Origin: Cavia porcellus
Taxonomy: Eukaryota > Chordata > Mammalia > Rodentia > Caviidae
Assembly (NCBI RefSeq): GCF_034190915.1
Contig: NW_026947507.1
Location: forward strand, 28,386,001-28,450,000
Reading direction: 5' to 3'
Length of the DNA stretch: 64,000 bases
The notes under the pieces: model-generated
Seen by the model: the letters and a program-made list of their open reading frames with translations, nothing else
Database searches by the model: none
Told to the model about the DNA's origin: nothing
Shown here: in pieces, positions 24,056-35,846 of the stretch
How the letters are laid out: every line of letters starts with the position of its first letter
How positions within the stretch are numbered: position 1 is the stretch's first letter
Translations under genes and position numbers: made by a program

Positions 24056-24439
24056 TTTCGGACTGTAAGGACCATGGCTGTTACAGAGAAGAAAACAGAG
24101 AGAGCAGTGCAAGTCTTTTGTTTGATGGCAAATCAATTTATATTTTGAGAGGATCACACAACTTGATTTATGGGGAATAAACTAGAATATTCAAGGAAAA
24201 CCTGTTAGAATAGCAATAATTAAGTGAAAGACGATTAATGGAATATGCTGTTGACAGAATATATTTTAAAAGTAAAATTGAACAAAAGAGTAGTATCCCC
24301 CCAAAAAAACTAAATGAAATATACTAACTGATATTGATACAGTAACAAGAAGAATAGAGCGACTGTTAGTGTAGACAAAAATATCTGGCAGAGAAACAAA
24401 CACCAACCAACCAAATAAATAAACAACTGAGTAGTACAG
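24056..24439. other. Short AT-rich stretch, nothing recognised
   Basis: It contains only A-rich words and a part of the 153-codon minus-strand frame that ends here. Confidence 0.4.
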
Positions 24440-24473
24440 TGCAGATCCATTAAAAAACCTGGTGTAAGTCCTT

Positions 24474-24595
24474 GTCATGGGCTCTAGACTCTCAGTTGGA
24501 CTGGTGGGAGACATTGTCATGGGTTCTGGATCATCAGCTGGACTCATGCAGGACATTGCTGTGGGATCCACACCCTTGGATGAATATTCTGAGTC
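24474..24595 (+). repeat. 42-bp minisatellite (about 2.8 copies), open in frame on both strands
   Basis: 'gtcatgggctctagactctc' (from 24474) recurs as 'gtcatgggttctggatcatc' (from 24516) and, decayed, as 'gctgtgggatccacacccttg' (from 24558); each is followed by an '...gacatt'-type end in copies 1 and 2. Since 42 is divisible by 3 a frame stays open: on plus (24477-24665) it gives a 14-residue repeat beginning Met-Gly-Ser, on minus (24266-24727, 153 codons) a Pro/Met/Ser-rich repeat. I see no other coding sign. It probably lies in an LTR or other retroelement. Confidence 0.8.
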
Positions 24596-24599
24596 TGTA

Positions 24600-24730
24600 A
24601 TGTTGTGGACAGATTTACTGCACTTCTTGTATTTAAGTCCAAGTGACCCCAATAAAATATTATGAATTCTGTGTCCTGTATGTGATTGTTCTCTCTGCAG
24701 TCTCTGAGTACAACAACACAGCAGCATATT
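24600..24730 (+). mobile_element. Possible LTR 3' end next to the minisatellite
   Basis: After the minisatellite come 'cttgtatttaag', an AATAAA at 24650, and 'ctgtgtcctgtatgtgattg' with 'ttctctctgcagtctctgag'. A polyadenylation signal followed by a T/G-rich stretch is the layout of an LTR R/U5. No terminal CA or internal sequence proves it, so confidence is low. Confidence 0.3.
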
Positions 24731-25815
24731 CTAGAAATTCTAAATGAATTTGTAGTAATTATAAATTTTATGCATATAATATCTTCACTGTAATCACTTC
24801 CTTATTTAAATGACAGCCATAAGAATGATATGTATGAAAATTATGTCAGTATTACACTACATCACTCTGAATTCCTGAAGTCACCAATACATTATGACTA
24901 TTTCCACATTACAGTGTAATTTATTATATTCCCGGGGAAGGTATAGTGATTTTCCTCTTGGTCTACTGGGAGTTACTGCTAGCCTTCTATGTTTTTTCCA
25001 TAGTGCAGTCTAATAGAATGCTGATACTCAATAGTTAATGTACAATTGAAAATTATTAATGGGAAATTTAGAATAATGCTTTGTTATGGCTAAGCTCATG
25101 GATTTTTTTCTAGTATTTTTCAATTTTCTGTCCAATGAGAGATCTTATATTTTATTCATTATATTCATGTTTTCACAATATATTTGTTAAGGATAGGGTG
25201 AGTTAGTCTGTTGAAAGTACCTAGATTAATTTTTCACAGGATACCCCTTTTTATTGCACTCAGTTTGTAACAAATCTCAAAGCAACAGTTTATTGTTGAA
25301 AATCTTTTGAAAGAACAGGAAATTGTTGCTATGTCTTTGTTATCTAAGAATAATAAACACAGAGTTAGTAGATGCATTAATCCTATTGATAGCATTTACA
25401 CAACAGCATACTAAACATACAAAGAAATCACAGAAATAAGGAATTTTGTTTGATAAATTTTACCTTCCACTACCTCTTGAATATTTACCTGTTATCTCTT
25501 ACTATTGCTTCATTCTAAGGTAGGAAAATTAATCCAATTCACATTAATTATTTTTGTTTGAAACCAGAGGAAATCTCTACATGAAGCAGTAGTGGGTTCT
25601 GACATCTCTGATCTAATACTATAACTCATTATCAAGAGATGATTTGATAGGGTTGCTGACAGCAAGAGAGAGGAGGACTGGATAATTCAGAAGCCCTTTA
25701 ACAAGGGGAGTTCCTGTACTGTGATGTAAATAAAGAAATGTGAGCCATCTATATGAAACAAATAAGCTTCTCATATTTCCCAGATGAAATTCAAATAGCA
25801 TATATATATATATGG
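24731..25815. other. AT-rich DNA, nothing recognised
   Basis: No repeat family was recognised except a short (TA)n at about 25800-25813. No coding evidence. Confidence 0.45.
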
Positions 25816-25819
25816 AAAA

Positions 25820-26645
25820 AAGTTCAGCATCACTGATCATTTGAGAGATGCAAATTAAAACAACATTGACACTCTATCTCACTCCTGAAAGAGTGGTTAT
25901 TATAAAGAAATAAATCAATAACAAATGCTTGAGGGGCTGTGGGGCAAAAGAAAGCTTCTCCACTGTTGTTAGAAGTGTAGACTGGTGCAACCACTGTGGA
26001 AATCAGTGTGGCGATTTCTCAATAATCTAGAATGAGAGTTCCCATTCAACTCAGTTATTCCATGTTTATAGCAGCACAATTTGTAATGAATAAATCTTGG
26101 AAACAAGCTAAATGCCCATCAACTGCGAAATGGACAAAAAGATGCGGGTTTTTGTAATATAATGGAGTACTACTTAGCCATAAAGAAGGGAAAATTTGAT
26201 ACTTTTATAGGTAAATGGGTAAAACTCAAGGCCATACTCATAAGTGAAATAAATCAGTCCCACATGTGTAAACATCATATAGTCTCACTAGTGTGAGAAG
26301 TTGAATGACTAAACAAGGTCCAGATGTACAATAGATATTATGAATTGAGAAGACACTATTCAAAGAAAAGAGAAGTTATGATGGGGAAAGGAAAAAGGCA
26401 GTAAAGAAAAGAAAGAGAAAAATGTATAAATAATAGAGTTATTCTGTTACTTTCTCTTAGTTCATTGAAATGAAATGTTTGTGCAAATATTGTTTGGACA
26501 ATATCTCCTTTTTAGGCCTGTACCATCAGTAACTACTATGGAGACAACAATATGCAATGTAATAATTATTGTTATCCTGTTTTGAAATTGTGTTTTAGTT
26601 TTTGTTTTTAAAATAAAAAATAGATGAATAAGTTTCTTTAACCTC
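25820..26645 (+). mobile_element. L1 (LINE-1) 3' end: end of ORF2 plus 3' UTR, decayed
   Basis: The order is that of the L1 ORF2 C-terminal coding end: 'gagagatgcaaattaaaac', 'ctgtggaaatcagtgtggc', 'ccatgtttatagcagcac', 'aagctaaatgcccatcaac', 'atggagtactacttagccat', then 'gtgtaaacatcatatagtctcac'. From about 26290 it passes into a 3' UTR; 26520-26640 resembles part of the ~150-bp unit at 54 kb read in sense orientation, ending near AATAAA. Reading frames are broken by stops and indels, so it is a 5'-truncated dead copy with no active protein. Confidence 0.88.
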
Positions 26646-27515
26646 GAAAAATCCAGAGTACCAAATGTTGTATGACCATTTCAGCCATTCACGTACTTAT
26701 GAATTGTATAATGTGTCTATATATATCCATGTCATATATATATGACATGGACACGGCTATCTTATGATCATTATTCCAGGAAAAATTCATCTGTGACCTT
26801 TGAGCTTTTCAGTATAATAGTGTAGTTTCTGAACCAGTAAAATGCCCAAGCACTTTACTCAATGAATCATGAGAAGTATCAATAATACAGTGGAGCTACC
26901 CAATCTAATACTTTGAAAAACATAGAGATATGATGTTAAAATTTTTTTAGAAAGTTTGTCTTTATTCATGCTAAGACATTACCCAATGTTGAAAATAATA
27001 TAAGTAATAATGTTGAGAATAATATACTGCATAAGAATTTTAAAATAATGGAAATGAGCACTCATAGTGAAATAATTACATTTGATATTTAAAAGAAAAC
27101 TATTAAAGTGGACTCATGCTTAAAATGAAGTTTGTAAACATTTAAATTGCTGTTCCCTAGTACAGAATAAGGTTAAATCTATTAGATTATACAGTTGACA
27201 ATGAATTCAGTCACAAATCATAAAGACAGCAATAAAAAGCTCTCTGTATTTGACTAAGTAGGTTAATAGAGACTATTAATTATATTTTAAATTACTAAAC
27301 TGAGTGACTAACTCTTTGTCTTTAAAAGCAGAATAATTAGAGCTAGATATCTGGAAGTTTCAATTTGGTTTTCTTTAGTTTCACAGTGTTCTTTGGGTAT
27401 AACTATTATTAATAACTAATAATATCCAAAAATTATATAACCTTGCTACATTTAAAAGACTGCAATAATCACCATATATTAGTTCATGTGTTCCCTACAA
27501 TGTCTCTCTAACATA
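26646..27515. other. AT-rich DNA with a 26-bp perfect palindrome
   Basis: No gene or repeat family. The palindrome at 26726-26751 is described separately. Confidence 0.5.
26726..26751. repeat. Perfect 26-bp palindrome
   Basis: The arm 'tccatgtcatata' is followed directly by its exact reverse complement, centred between 26738 and 26739. A 5' 'ctatatata' run precedes it. The AT core lies inside 'catgtcat/atgacatg' arms. Confidence 0.97.
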
Positions 27516-27655
27516 AAATATTATCATCCCTATTTTGTATTTCAGGATGTTGAGATACAGTTTATATTACTAATGTATCCAAAGTCACACAGCTAGAATG
27601 TGATAGATTAAGAATATAAATGAAGTCAACTTGGATGCAGAGAATATCTGTTTAA
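27515..27655 (-). mobile_element. MIR SINE, reverse
   Basis: It reads 'attatcatccctattttgta' (consensus 'ttatccccattttacaga'), then 'gatgttgagatacag', the very characteristic 'ccaaagtcacacagctagaa' and, diverged, the region matching 'ggattcgaacccag'. The level of decay is typical of MIR. Confidence 0.8.
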
Positions 27656-28155
27656 TTGCAATACTATTGCACCTCTTAAGACTTAGTGTATTTGGAAATT
27701 TCACTAAACATACAAAGAAATCTATGACAGGTTGACCGTCCTTATTTATTGAACTATGGAAATATACTATGTAAATTAAGTAATACATTGTTTTAATAGA
27801 ATAAGACATTTCAGTGTAAATCATGCAACCTTTTAGACATATTTTCCTTAGCAAAAGGAGTTGTACACTTTTTTCCTTCTTTTTGTTTGGGTTGACAACT
27901 TTAGACCTTTGATAAAAAAGATGAATTATTTAACAATAACAATGTTCAAACAAAATCACATATCTTTAAGGAATGTTTGGGTAGAAACCATCAAGAGACA
28001 CTCACAAGGCCAAGGAATGTCCAGCCCTAAGACGTCTGCTCTGATCCGTGGTACGTGTAAGGGTCTTTCACAGCCTTACCCTGTCTTTCAGCAAAGTCTT
28101 CTCTTGTACCTTTCATCACTTTTAGATGATATCCTGTCTATGAAAGACTGTTTCA
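27656..28155. other. Unassigned DNA
   Basis: It contains a 104-codon plus-strand frame (27861-28175) whose end runs into a SINE. Its peptide shows no recognisable domain. Confidence 0.4.
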
Positions 28156-28157
28156 CT

Positions 28158-28390
28158 TTGTTTTTGTGGTACTAGAGACTGAATCTTGGGCTTTTGCAAA
28201 GAGCTACATTTCGTCTTTTATTGTGTTGTTTTATTTTATTTTATTTTATTTTATTTTGCTTTACTGTTTTGACATAGGGTCTCATTAAATATGTAAGTGA
28301 CTCAAACTGGGCTTCACCTTGTGATGCTTCTGCTTAGCCTCTCACAAAGCAGGGATTACAGTTATGAGCCACTTCATGTCAGGGATTTTA
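28158..28390 (-). mobile_element. Dimeric SINE, reverse: B1 followed by ID-like unit (B1-dID type)
   Basis: Reading the minus strand from 28390: a B1-like monomer ('gtgaagccca' and 'atagggtctca' visible on plus at 28310 and 28275), then an (AAAAT)n linker (28222-28258 on plus as TTTTA repeats), then an ID-like unit (28160-28215). On plus the latter reads 'gtggtactagagactgaatcttggg', the reverse of the box B end. The same order occurs at 2886-3105. Confidence 0.72.
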
Positions 28391-30416
28391 TTTTACAGGA
28401 ATAGATCTTACAGCCATATCCTCCCTTCCATTAAGCCAAAAGAAATTGTATTCTTATTTAATGCCAGAGTTACCTTTACAGATCGCTCTTGTGGCTCTCC
28501 ATTGTTGAAATGAAATGGTACTATGTTTTTCTTTCCCAACCTCCGGTTCAGTACAAAAAATTATACTAAGCTAGCTTTACAGTGTAGCTATTTGTGCACC
28601 TCTCATGCATTGGCAGGTGTGATGAAGTTCCTTTATTCAGCCCAGACTTCTAGGCATGTAGGTAAATCCGAATATCTGGGATTTACTATGAGAGTCCCAT
28701 ACTTTGATTATTTGAGTCAAAGCCTGAAATAATCAAAGTACAGTTAGGAAGGACTCATAAGGACATAACAGGAAAAAAATGGGTGCTAAAAATTGGAAAG
28801 TTGGTTTTATATTAAATTCTTGGTCACAGATTTTTATTGACATTTGAGTATTTTAGGAAAAAAGGAACAGAATAGCCCAAAGAAACTAGAATTCATGCTT
28901 CCTGAGTAATGAGTGCCGAGCTGTCTGTCCTTTTCTTGTCCTGCCCCCCAAAAAGAACACAGCATACTTGTGAAACGGGGCAAAATGCTGCTATGTGGAA
29001 GCTTTTTCAAGAATAACTGATACATGAAATATGAGCAATTTGTCCTTTTAAGATTTAACTAGCATGTCAGCTGGTGTTCAGAAGGATTCATTGACATTAA
29101 TTTAAAGTTGAAAATGCTACATAAGCAATCATGAAATATAGACCCAGTCAAAATAAATAAATATCTTGTCTCAAGATACAAACTATTCACAGGAGACTTT
29201 TTTCAACTCTAACACATCACACTCTTGGAATTTGAGTAATATTGGTATTTCAGGTATAATTAAATGAGTTTTCTTAATTAAGAGTGAACTATAAAGATAA
29301 ACATTCTTCAAAATCTAAGAACAGTATTCAAAAGACAAGTAAAAATAATTACATTAGATTTATAAGTGATTACAAAGATAGGCTGATAAGAAAGCTTTTA
29401 AATAAGATGTGTGATTCTCATTATGTTATGTAAGCTGTAAAATCCTTTTAAGCTTCTGAAACTAGCCAATTTATGTTTTGGATTAATCATAATCAGATGC
29501 ACATAGAAACATCCCACTTACTACATTATTGCTTAATAAGAACCAGACAGGCTAGTGATGAGGATAGGATTTTATACTGAAAGGAATTTTCATAGCTGAA
29601 TTGTTGACCTAAACTTGATCTGTGTCGTAAATTATGGGTCAAATTTTCGTAACATTTTATAAAAGGAAGAGTGAAAACCAAGGTACAGCTTGTTCCTTAA
29701 AAAACAAAGAGCAACTATACAGCCAAAGACAGAATGTGGATCCTGGTACTACTAGTGTAAATTATGTATAATCATAATTGATGAAAGAAAACAATATTGC
29801 TGTAATACATGAAATAGAATCTAAGATTTTTAAAATGTGATGAAACATATTCCAGAGATAAAAGAATTATTGTGAATGTCAAGCAGAGAAACACAAACAA
29901 ACAAAAGTTACCATATAAATATATGAAACATACAGAGAAGATACTGCAGAATAAAATGGAGCTGGTAGGAAGCCAAGATGTGGGACGTGTTTGACTTCAA
30001 AGAGTCAGCAATACCAAGTTAATTGTTCTTTTTAAAAGCTAATTATTCTTAATTCAAAAGACGAATGCCAAAAATCAATGGAAAGAATGCAGTATGACTA
30101 AAAGAACATCACTGCAGAATACAGTCTATATCCACACATTTCAAATGGAAAAATAAAAACAAACATCTTTAACCAAATTAAAATTGAAAGATTCATCCAC
30201 ATCAGACTCATGTTAAAAATAATTACTAAATGTTCTTCTTCAGGTAGAAGAATCTGATAACAAGAGTAAAGCACTAAAATGCTGTAAGGAATAAACAAAA
30301 ATAAAGAAAAAATACATGGGTGATATAAAGACACACTACCTATATGAAGAAACAGCATCACATGGAGTCCAAAATACACGTAATTAAAACGTATGGCTTA
30401 TGCATAGTCTATGACC

Positions 30417-30418
<2 letters not shown>
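28391..30418. other. AT-rich DNA, nothing recognised
   Basis: About 2 kb without a SINE, LTR or long frame. A 93-codon minus-strand frame at 30098-30379 is hydrophobic and AT-driven, with no family likeness. Confidence 0.45.
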
Positions 30419-30419
<1 letters not shown>

Positions 30420-30466
<47 letters not shown>

Positions 30467-30525
30467 CTCTCTCTCTCTCTGTCTCTCTCTGTGTCTCTCT
30501 CTGTCTCTCTCTCTCTCTCTGTCTC

Positions 30526-30561
<36 letters not shown>

Positions 30562-30562
30562 C

Positions 30563-30602
<40 letters not shown>
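30420..30602. repeat. Compound microsatellite (CA)n then (CT)n/(GTCT)n
   Basis: About 22 CA units (30420-30464) pass into about 140 bases of CTCT with GTCT blocks. Four overlapping frames crossing it (up to 146 codons) give only His-Thr, Ser-Leu or Arg-Glu repeats and are artefacts. Confidence 0.97.
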
Positions 30603-30605
<3 letters not shown>

Positions 30606-31079
30606 ATCTCCAGGAACCTTTTTTGGCTTTACAGCCTTGCCATTGGTTCTTGGGAGCATTGGAGGTTGCCCTTTGTTCTCTAAGTGCCTTCCTCAGATGC
30701 TCACTCTTTCTGCCCAGGCCTCAGCTGATTGTAACTTTTGCACTTGCTGAAAGCCCGGATGTCCCTCTCTACTTTTTACCTTGACCCTGGTACCAGGATC
30801 CATATTCTGTCTTGTGTTCTATAGTTGCATTTTGTTTTTAAGTCTTTTTAGTGCTCCATTTTAAATATTTTCTCTTGGACTCTGTGCTCCAGTCCAATCT
30901 TTGTCTTATTCACACATCTCTCCTCATATATAGAAGGTCAGATAACAAATGTCTTCTGTGTAAGATATACAGACTTCATCACAACTAGACCAACTCCTAA
31001 ATTAACACCAAGGCATCTTTGGCCACAATATCACCAGATGGACATAATTATATTTGAAGAAAAAAATTCATCCAAACAA
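30603..31079. other. Unassigned, somewhat GC-richer flank of the microsatellite
   Basis: The 30605-30800 part is GC-richer ('ccttgccattggttcttggg', 'cctcagctgattgtaac'). I recognise no family. Confidence 0.35.
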
Positions 31080-31082
31080 GAG

Positions 31083-31440
31083 GTAGGCAATGTTTTATCT
31101 ATAAACTGTAATTTTCCAACTCGAATCTACCTTATTGAGTTTCTCATGATTTCAATTATTGTACTTTTCAGGTCTACAGAATTTCATTGTTTTCATAAAC
31201 TATAATTCTTTGGTAAAGTTTGATATATTAACCACTACTTTCCAAACTTAAATAATTGCACTGTTTTGTAGTTTCGCATCTGATTCAATTCTGCATCTGA
31301 CTCTATTTGCTGTTTATATCCATGTCTTTTTTTTTAGCCTACTAATATTTATGATTGTTGGTTTCTTAGTATGAAAACTATAATCGCTGATAAAATATGA
31401 CCTTCAGCCCATAGTTGGCTACCGCCTTTTAGAAAATCCA
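31083..31440. mobile_element. Possible old hAT (MER58-like) element with a diverged interior
   Basis: The left end 'aggtaggcaatgttttatctataaa' and the right end 'cccatagttggctaccgcctt' resemble the two ends of a nonautonomous hAT family seen better at 59525, where 'ggcaaactttttctgtaaag' and 'ccgtagtttgccgacccctg' are typical. The 300 bases between do not match well. Confidence 0.28.
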
Positions 31441-32498
31441 GCTTTGAACTATGTCAAGGGTACGTTTTAATACTTAGAAGTCCTAGTCTATTCCTGGCTC
31501 AGTATTATTACCAGGGATACTTGCAAGTTTTCCCACAGAGGCAGCATGTACTGGGTTCTAAAATCCTTGTGTGCTGCTGTCTTATTTTTCTGGGATAAAG
31601 ATAGGTAATGGAATTGTTTGAACTTGCTGTTTAATTTTCTTGTGGATATTTTTCTAATTCAGCCAGCTATGCTCATAATGTTCCTTAAGTTAAAGTTTTA
31701 TCAGTTAGCTTTGAATGTACTAACTGCTCAGACACTGACTAGTCAATGCACATTTTCATTTCTGACCTAGTAATTGGAGGGTACACTGAGGCTGTAAGAC
31801 TAAAATACTTATGTTTTACATAACACTTTCAACATTTTACTTATACAGTTTGGTATTTATTTAAGACTAAGACTTAGGCAACAAAAGTTAAAAAAATTAT
31901 AAGAAATAGCTCAGATATGCATTTATATAGATAGAAATTGTGTGGCAATGGGACAGGAATAAGTAAAGTGTTAGATTAGTGGGTAGAAGAAGATTTATAG
32001 AGCTGCTAAATGAGAATCTAAGTGGCCATATATTACGGAAGTAAGTCAGTAATTAAAATGCAGTGGCCTGGACTAAAACGGGAAGAAAAAGCTCAGCTAG
32101 CTTCAGCTTGTCAGTACCATTGAGTTTGAGTATTTTTTATCCTTGCAACAATTGGTCTAAGATTTGCAGTTTTTTCCCTTGACATGATGACCTTTTCACA
32201 TTGATTCTTTCTACCTGCTGCTAAGATGCAAAATCAATACAATCAAGCAGCCAAATCACTTGATACTGAAATAGCCTGATAATAGAGGAGAAAATCCAGT
32301 AATTGAGTGTCCTTTGATGAGCTTAAACATGAACAAAGACAAGCACATGGCCTACTCGCAGGTGCTTCTTGATTTACAGATACATCCAATGTGTGACCTT
32401 TATTATAAGACCCCAGGCGAAGAGAACACAGGGAAAAGGTATGTACGGCGAACTTTTAAAGGCATCTGTCCTTGATGATACCACACGACAACTCATTG
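31441..32498. other. AT-rich DNA, nothing recognised
   Basis: No gene or repeat family was seen. Confidence 0.45.
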
Positions 32499-32520
32499 TT
32501 TTTTTTTTTTTTTTTTTTTT
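32499..32520. repeat. Poly-T tract (about 22 T)
   Basis: Uninterrupted T run. No SINE body was recognised beside it. A second, shorter run lies at about 32735-32748. Confidence 0.93.
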
Positions 32521-32748
32521 CCTAAAGGTGTTTTGTGAGGTTTCTTTCAATTCCATTCCCTCTTCTGTTTCTGCATTTTAACTGACTTAGAGCTATTTGA
32601 AACCAGGACTTTAATGAATAATTTTAAAGATATTGTGAAGTCTTTGCATTTTACTTCTCTTCAGATCTTTCCCACCTTTTGTGGTAATATGACAGTCATT
32701 TGAAGTATTAACAAGATCCTGCTCAAACCCTCATTTTTTTTTTTTTTC

Positions 32749-33378
32749 AGATAGTGTTCTCAATCTTATTCAGGAAATCCTTGTTATATGGGCTACTTTA
32801 GGTGGATCCTTTCATTTGGTGATACATCTAGTAAGGGGTTTCATAACCTTAGCTAGTCAGTACCCACCAGTGTATGTATAAATTTACTTAATATGCTACC
32901 TAAGCACTTCATTTAAAAATAACAGGAATAATTTTAACATTTCAAAACAGTCATTGCCAGATTACCTTGCTCTATGTGTAGAATGTTTGTAATTACTATT
33001 ATATTTTCAAAGAAAGTATGGTTTAGATATTTGAGAGACATACAATTTAGGATTTTGCTGGAAATTATCTCATAATCAGGTATTCTTTATTTTATGAAAA
33101 AATAAAACACTACTAAAGAATAACAATAGTTAATACACTGTGTATTTTCAAAGTTGTCACTCAGAGTAGATAAGACAGACAAAAAAGATCCTTCTCTTAC
33201 AAAAGAAAACTGAGAATAACATGAATGTTTATTTTCAATGAACTAAGAGAAACTAGTAGTATAAATGAAACAGCTGAGCTTATAAATTAAAATGTTTTAG
33301 AAATGAGTAATTTGGGGAAGTATTTGAACTCTTCCTTCCTACTTACTATTTATCTTCTACTTTGCTCTCTATCTATCG

Positions 33379-33381
<3 letters not shown>
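32749..33381. other. AT-rich DNA, nothing recognised
   Basis: No repeat family, no open frame of note. Confidence 0.45.

Positions 33382-33417
<36 letters not shown>
33382..33417. repeat. (TA)n microsatellite
   Basis: About 18 AT units preceded by ATCTATCGATAC. An Ile-Tyr-rich frame across it is not a gene. Confidence 0.97.
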
Positions 33418-33418
<1 letters not shown>

Positions 33419-33599
33419 TTTCACATATAAGAGAAAAATACACTTATTGTTAAATGAAATAGCTCAGGTCTTTTATGTGTCAGTAAATTTTGAGAGTTAA
33501 GAATAGATTTAAAATGATACTGTATTTCTTTCCAAATGGTGTATCAACTTTTTTCTAAAAACACTAGTAATGCATCATGTAATCCATTATTATGAATTC

Positions 33600-33745
33600 A
33601 GAATCAAACCTAGCAACAAGATAATCTTCAAGTTTCACAGTGAACTTACATTAGGCAGCCTTCCTATAACTCATCTGTAATAATGATATTAAATGTTACC
33701 TAATTGTGATTAAGTAATGTTAATTGATAATGGTGCAATATTGTT
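33600..33745 (+). mobile_element. Possible MIR fragment
   Basis: 'ctataactcatctgtaataatg' followed by 'attaaatgttacctaattgtgattaa' resembles the MIR 3' half ('cctcatctgtaaaatgggg' then 'ttgtgaggattaaatg'). Only moderate similarity. Confidence 0.35.
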
Positions 33746-34276
33746 TTAATGTCTGCTTGAACCTAGATTAATTTCCAACTTGTCATTTAAAAAATCCAAC
33801 AGATGATACATACAATCATGCATTTTAGAAAGTGTTTTGAAAGGATTCTATGAATAGGGCAGATGGGGCTAATTGCAGCCATCTCACCTAAAGTCTCATA
33901 ACGTCTGTCTGTGGTTCAATCTTATGGCTGCATTATGACAAAAGACCAGAGATTTATTCCAGTGTATAATAAAAAAGTGATTAGGATGGGTGTTTAAAGT
34001 ATGAACATCTTTCCAGGATTAGTCTGTAAGTGAAAAATATACTGTTGATTCAACAAGGTTTTTTTTTTCTATCTTAAAATTCTTGTTTGTGTTTGCATTT
34101 TATGTGTGCCTCAGTTAAGAAACTTTTGCTTTTAGTTTTGAAATACTCTAATCACTTAAGAATTATTTTCAGTTCACATTCTAATACTTCTCATTAAGAA
34201 ACACACCATTTCTATAAGACAGAAAAAATTAAAAGCATTTTCATTACTTTTATATTAAACATTTGAGGACTTAGAA
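33746..34276. other. AT-rich DNA, nothing recognised
   Basis: The part 33905-34030 has words such as 'ttatggctgcattatgacaaaag' that might belong to an old LTR, without enough context to call it. Confidence 0.4.
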
Positions 34277-34444
34277 AGATGCAGTAGTTTTTTTTTTTTT
34301 TGTTTTTTTTTTTGTTTTTTTGTTGTTGTTGTTTTTTGTGTGTCTTTTTCCTTTTTATCGGTACCAGGGATCGAACTCACAACTGCCTGCTTGCAAGGCA
34401 GGCGCTTATGCCGCTGAGCTAAATCCCCAGCCCCAGATGCAGTA
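34277..34444 (-). mobile_element. ID SINE, reverse, with 10-bp target-site duplication
   Basis: On the minus strand: 'ggggctggggatttagctca' (5' end and box A), 'cgcctgccttgcaagcagg', 'gttgtgagttcgatccctgg' (box B), then a long A-rich tail interrupted by C (plus-strand T-rich 34287-34340). The direct repeat 'agatgcagta' flanks it (34277-34286 and 34435-34444). Its body is nearly identical in layout to the ID at 22572 but carries a different 3' segment after box B. Confidence 0.94.
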
Positions 34445-35845
34445 TTTTTTTTTTTTAATAAGATGAAATATGCTTCTATGCCATTCTGAAACGTGATTAT
34501 GCATACTTAGCATATGTTCTCTTTATACCTTTTAATGAGAATAAAAAATAAGATTTTTTTAAACAAATCCAATTATGTAGTGCAACGCAAAGCACTGACA
34601 GATTCTTCTTAATCTGGGGGGACATTCGTTTATGTTTAATAGTTTCAGTTACAAAGATTTTGTTTTGCATTACCCAAATACTGGCCTATATTTCAGAGTT
34701 TTCAGGTTATTTTGTGAATGTATTTCCTTTCTCTTCCTGAACATCATTGCATGTTTTTTTTTTTTTCAGCAAATATTTTTTGAATACTTCCTTGCATGTT
34801 GAAGCACTCAAGGAATATTTACACTATGAATAAATTTATTCTTTGAAAAATACTTTTCTCTCTTCTTTTCATTCTTTGATTCACAAATCCTGAATTGCAT
34901 ATGAGACTTTATGAGCCTTGACACTGAATCTCCTTCCTAAAAGGTGAGAGATTAGAATTATAGAGATGAGAGATGAGAATCCTCTCCTTATTGATGTACT
35001 TTTAGAGCAACATTTTTAAAAATTTTTGAATCTAGGTTCTTTTTATATAACAGAAAGTATAAGTATGGTGATACTAACTTAAGTAATATCTATTTTTGGT
35101 GGATATTTGCTTTCTCTAACACATACAGAAAAAAATGGCAATGATCATAGAAAGAATGGGAGAGGAAGAGTTCAGTTAAAGAAATAAATCTTGGATAGTC
35201 TTCTGCGAATGTGGGGCAGTAAACTCAATATGGAAAACAAATATTCTGGAGAAAGGAATTAAGGAGCTGCATTGAATGTATGAGAGAATTTAAAATAACA
35301 GCATAGAATGTAAGCTAATAACACAAGAAAAGGAAACATGGGGGAGAAATGCCTAAAAAACTTTAAAATATAGGAGGATTGAATACAGTTTACTGTTATT
35401 GGTGGGCTACGCTAAGATTCATGATTCTTTTTCTTATGTGAGCTCAAACCATTTTCTTAGCATTATGTAATAAACATTTTTCCTGCATGTTTTTACTCTT
35501 CTTTACCCATTTCATAAAAAAATAAACATTTTTGAGAAGTTTTGGGTTTAAAACGTATACTTTTTGCACACTTCAAGGGTTTCTTTTTGTAAAAAGTATT
35601 TGAATATTTGTTTATACGTTACAATTGGACCTCCAGGGGCTGATATTTTCTCTATTTCAAGGCAATTCTAAATAGTAGCTTAAAGAAAAGATGCCACTTA
35701 TCATCAGCCTTGCTACCTGGGAGCCTGCTACTTTCCTGTTTCTACTTGTGCTCCTTTCAGCTTATGTACACAAAATACATCAGTTATTTCAACCTACCGG
35801 AGATCTAACTCATGGTGTTCTGGAGACGCTTTCCTAACTTAGCAG
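34445..35845. other. AT-rich DNA, nothing recognised
   Basis: No gene or repeat family; a short T run lies at about 34755-34767. Confidence 0.45.
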
Positions 35846-35846
35846 A

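Noticed and set aside
30344..30784. 146-codon plus frame and overlapping frames on minus
   Set aside because: They consist of His-Thr, Ser-Leu or Arg-Glu repeats translated from the CA/CT microsatellite.
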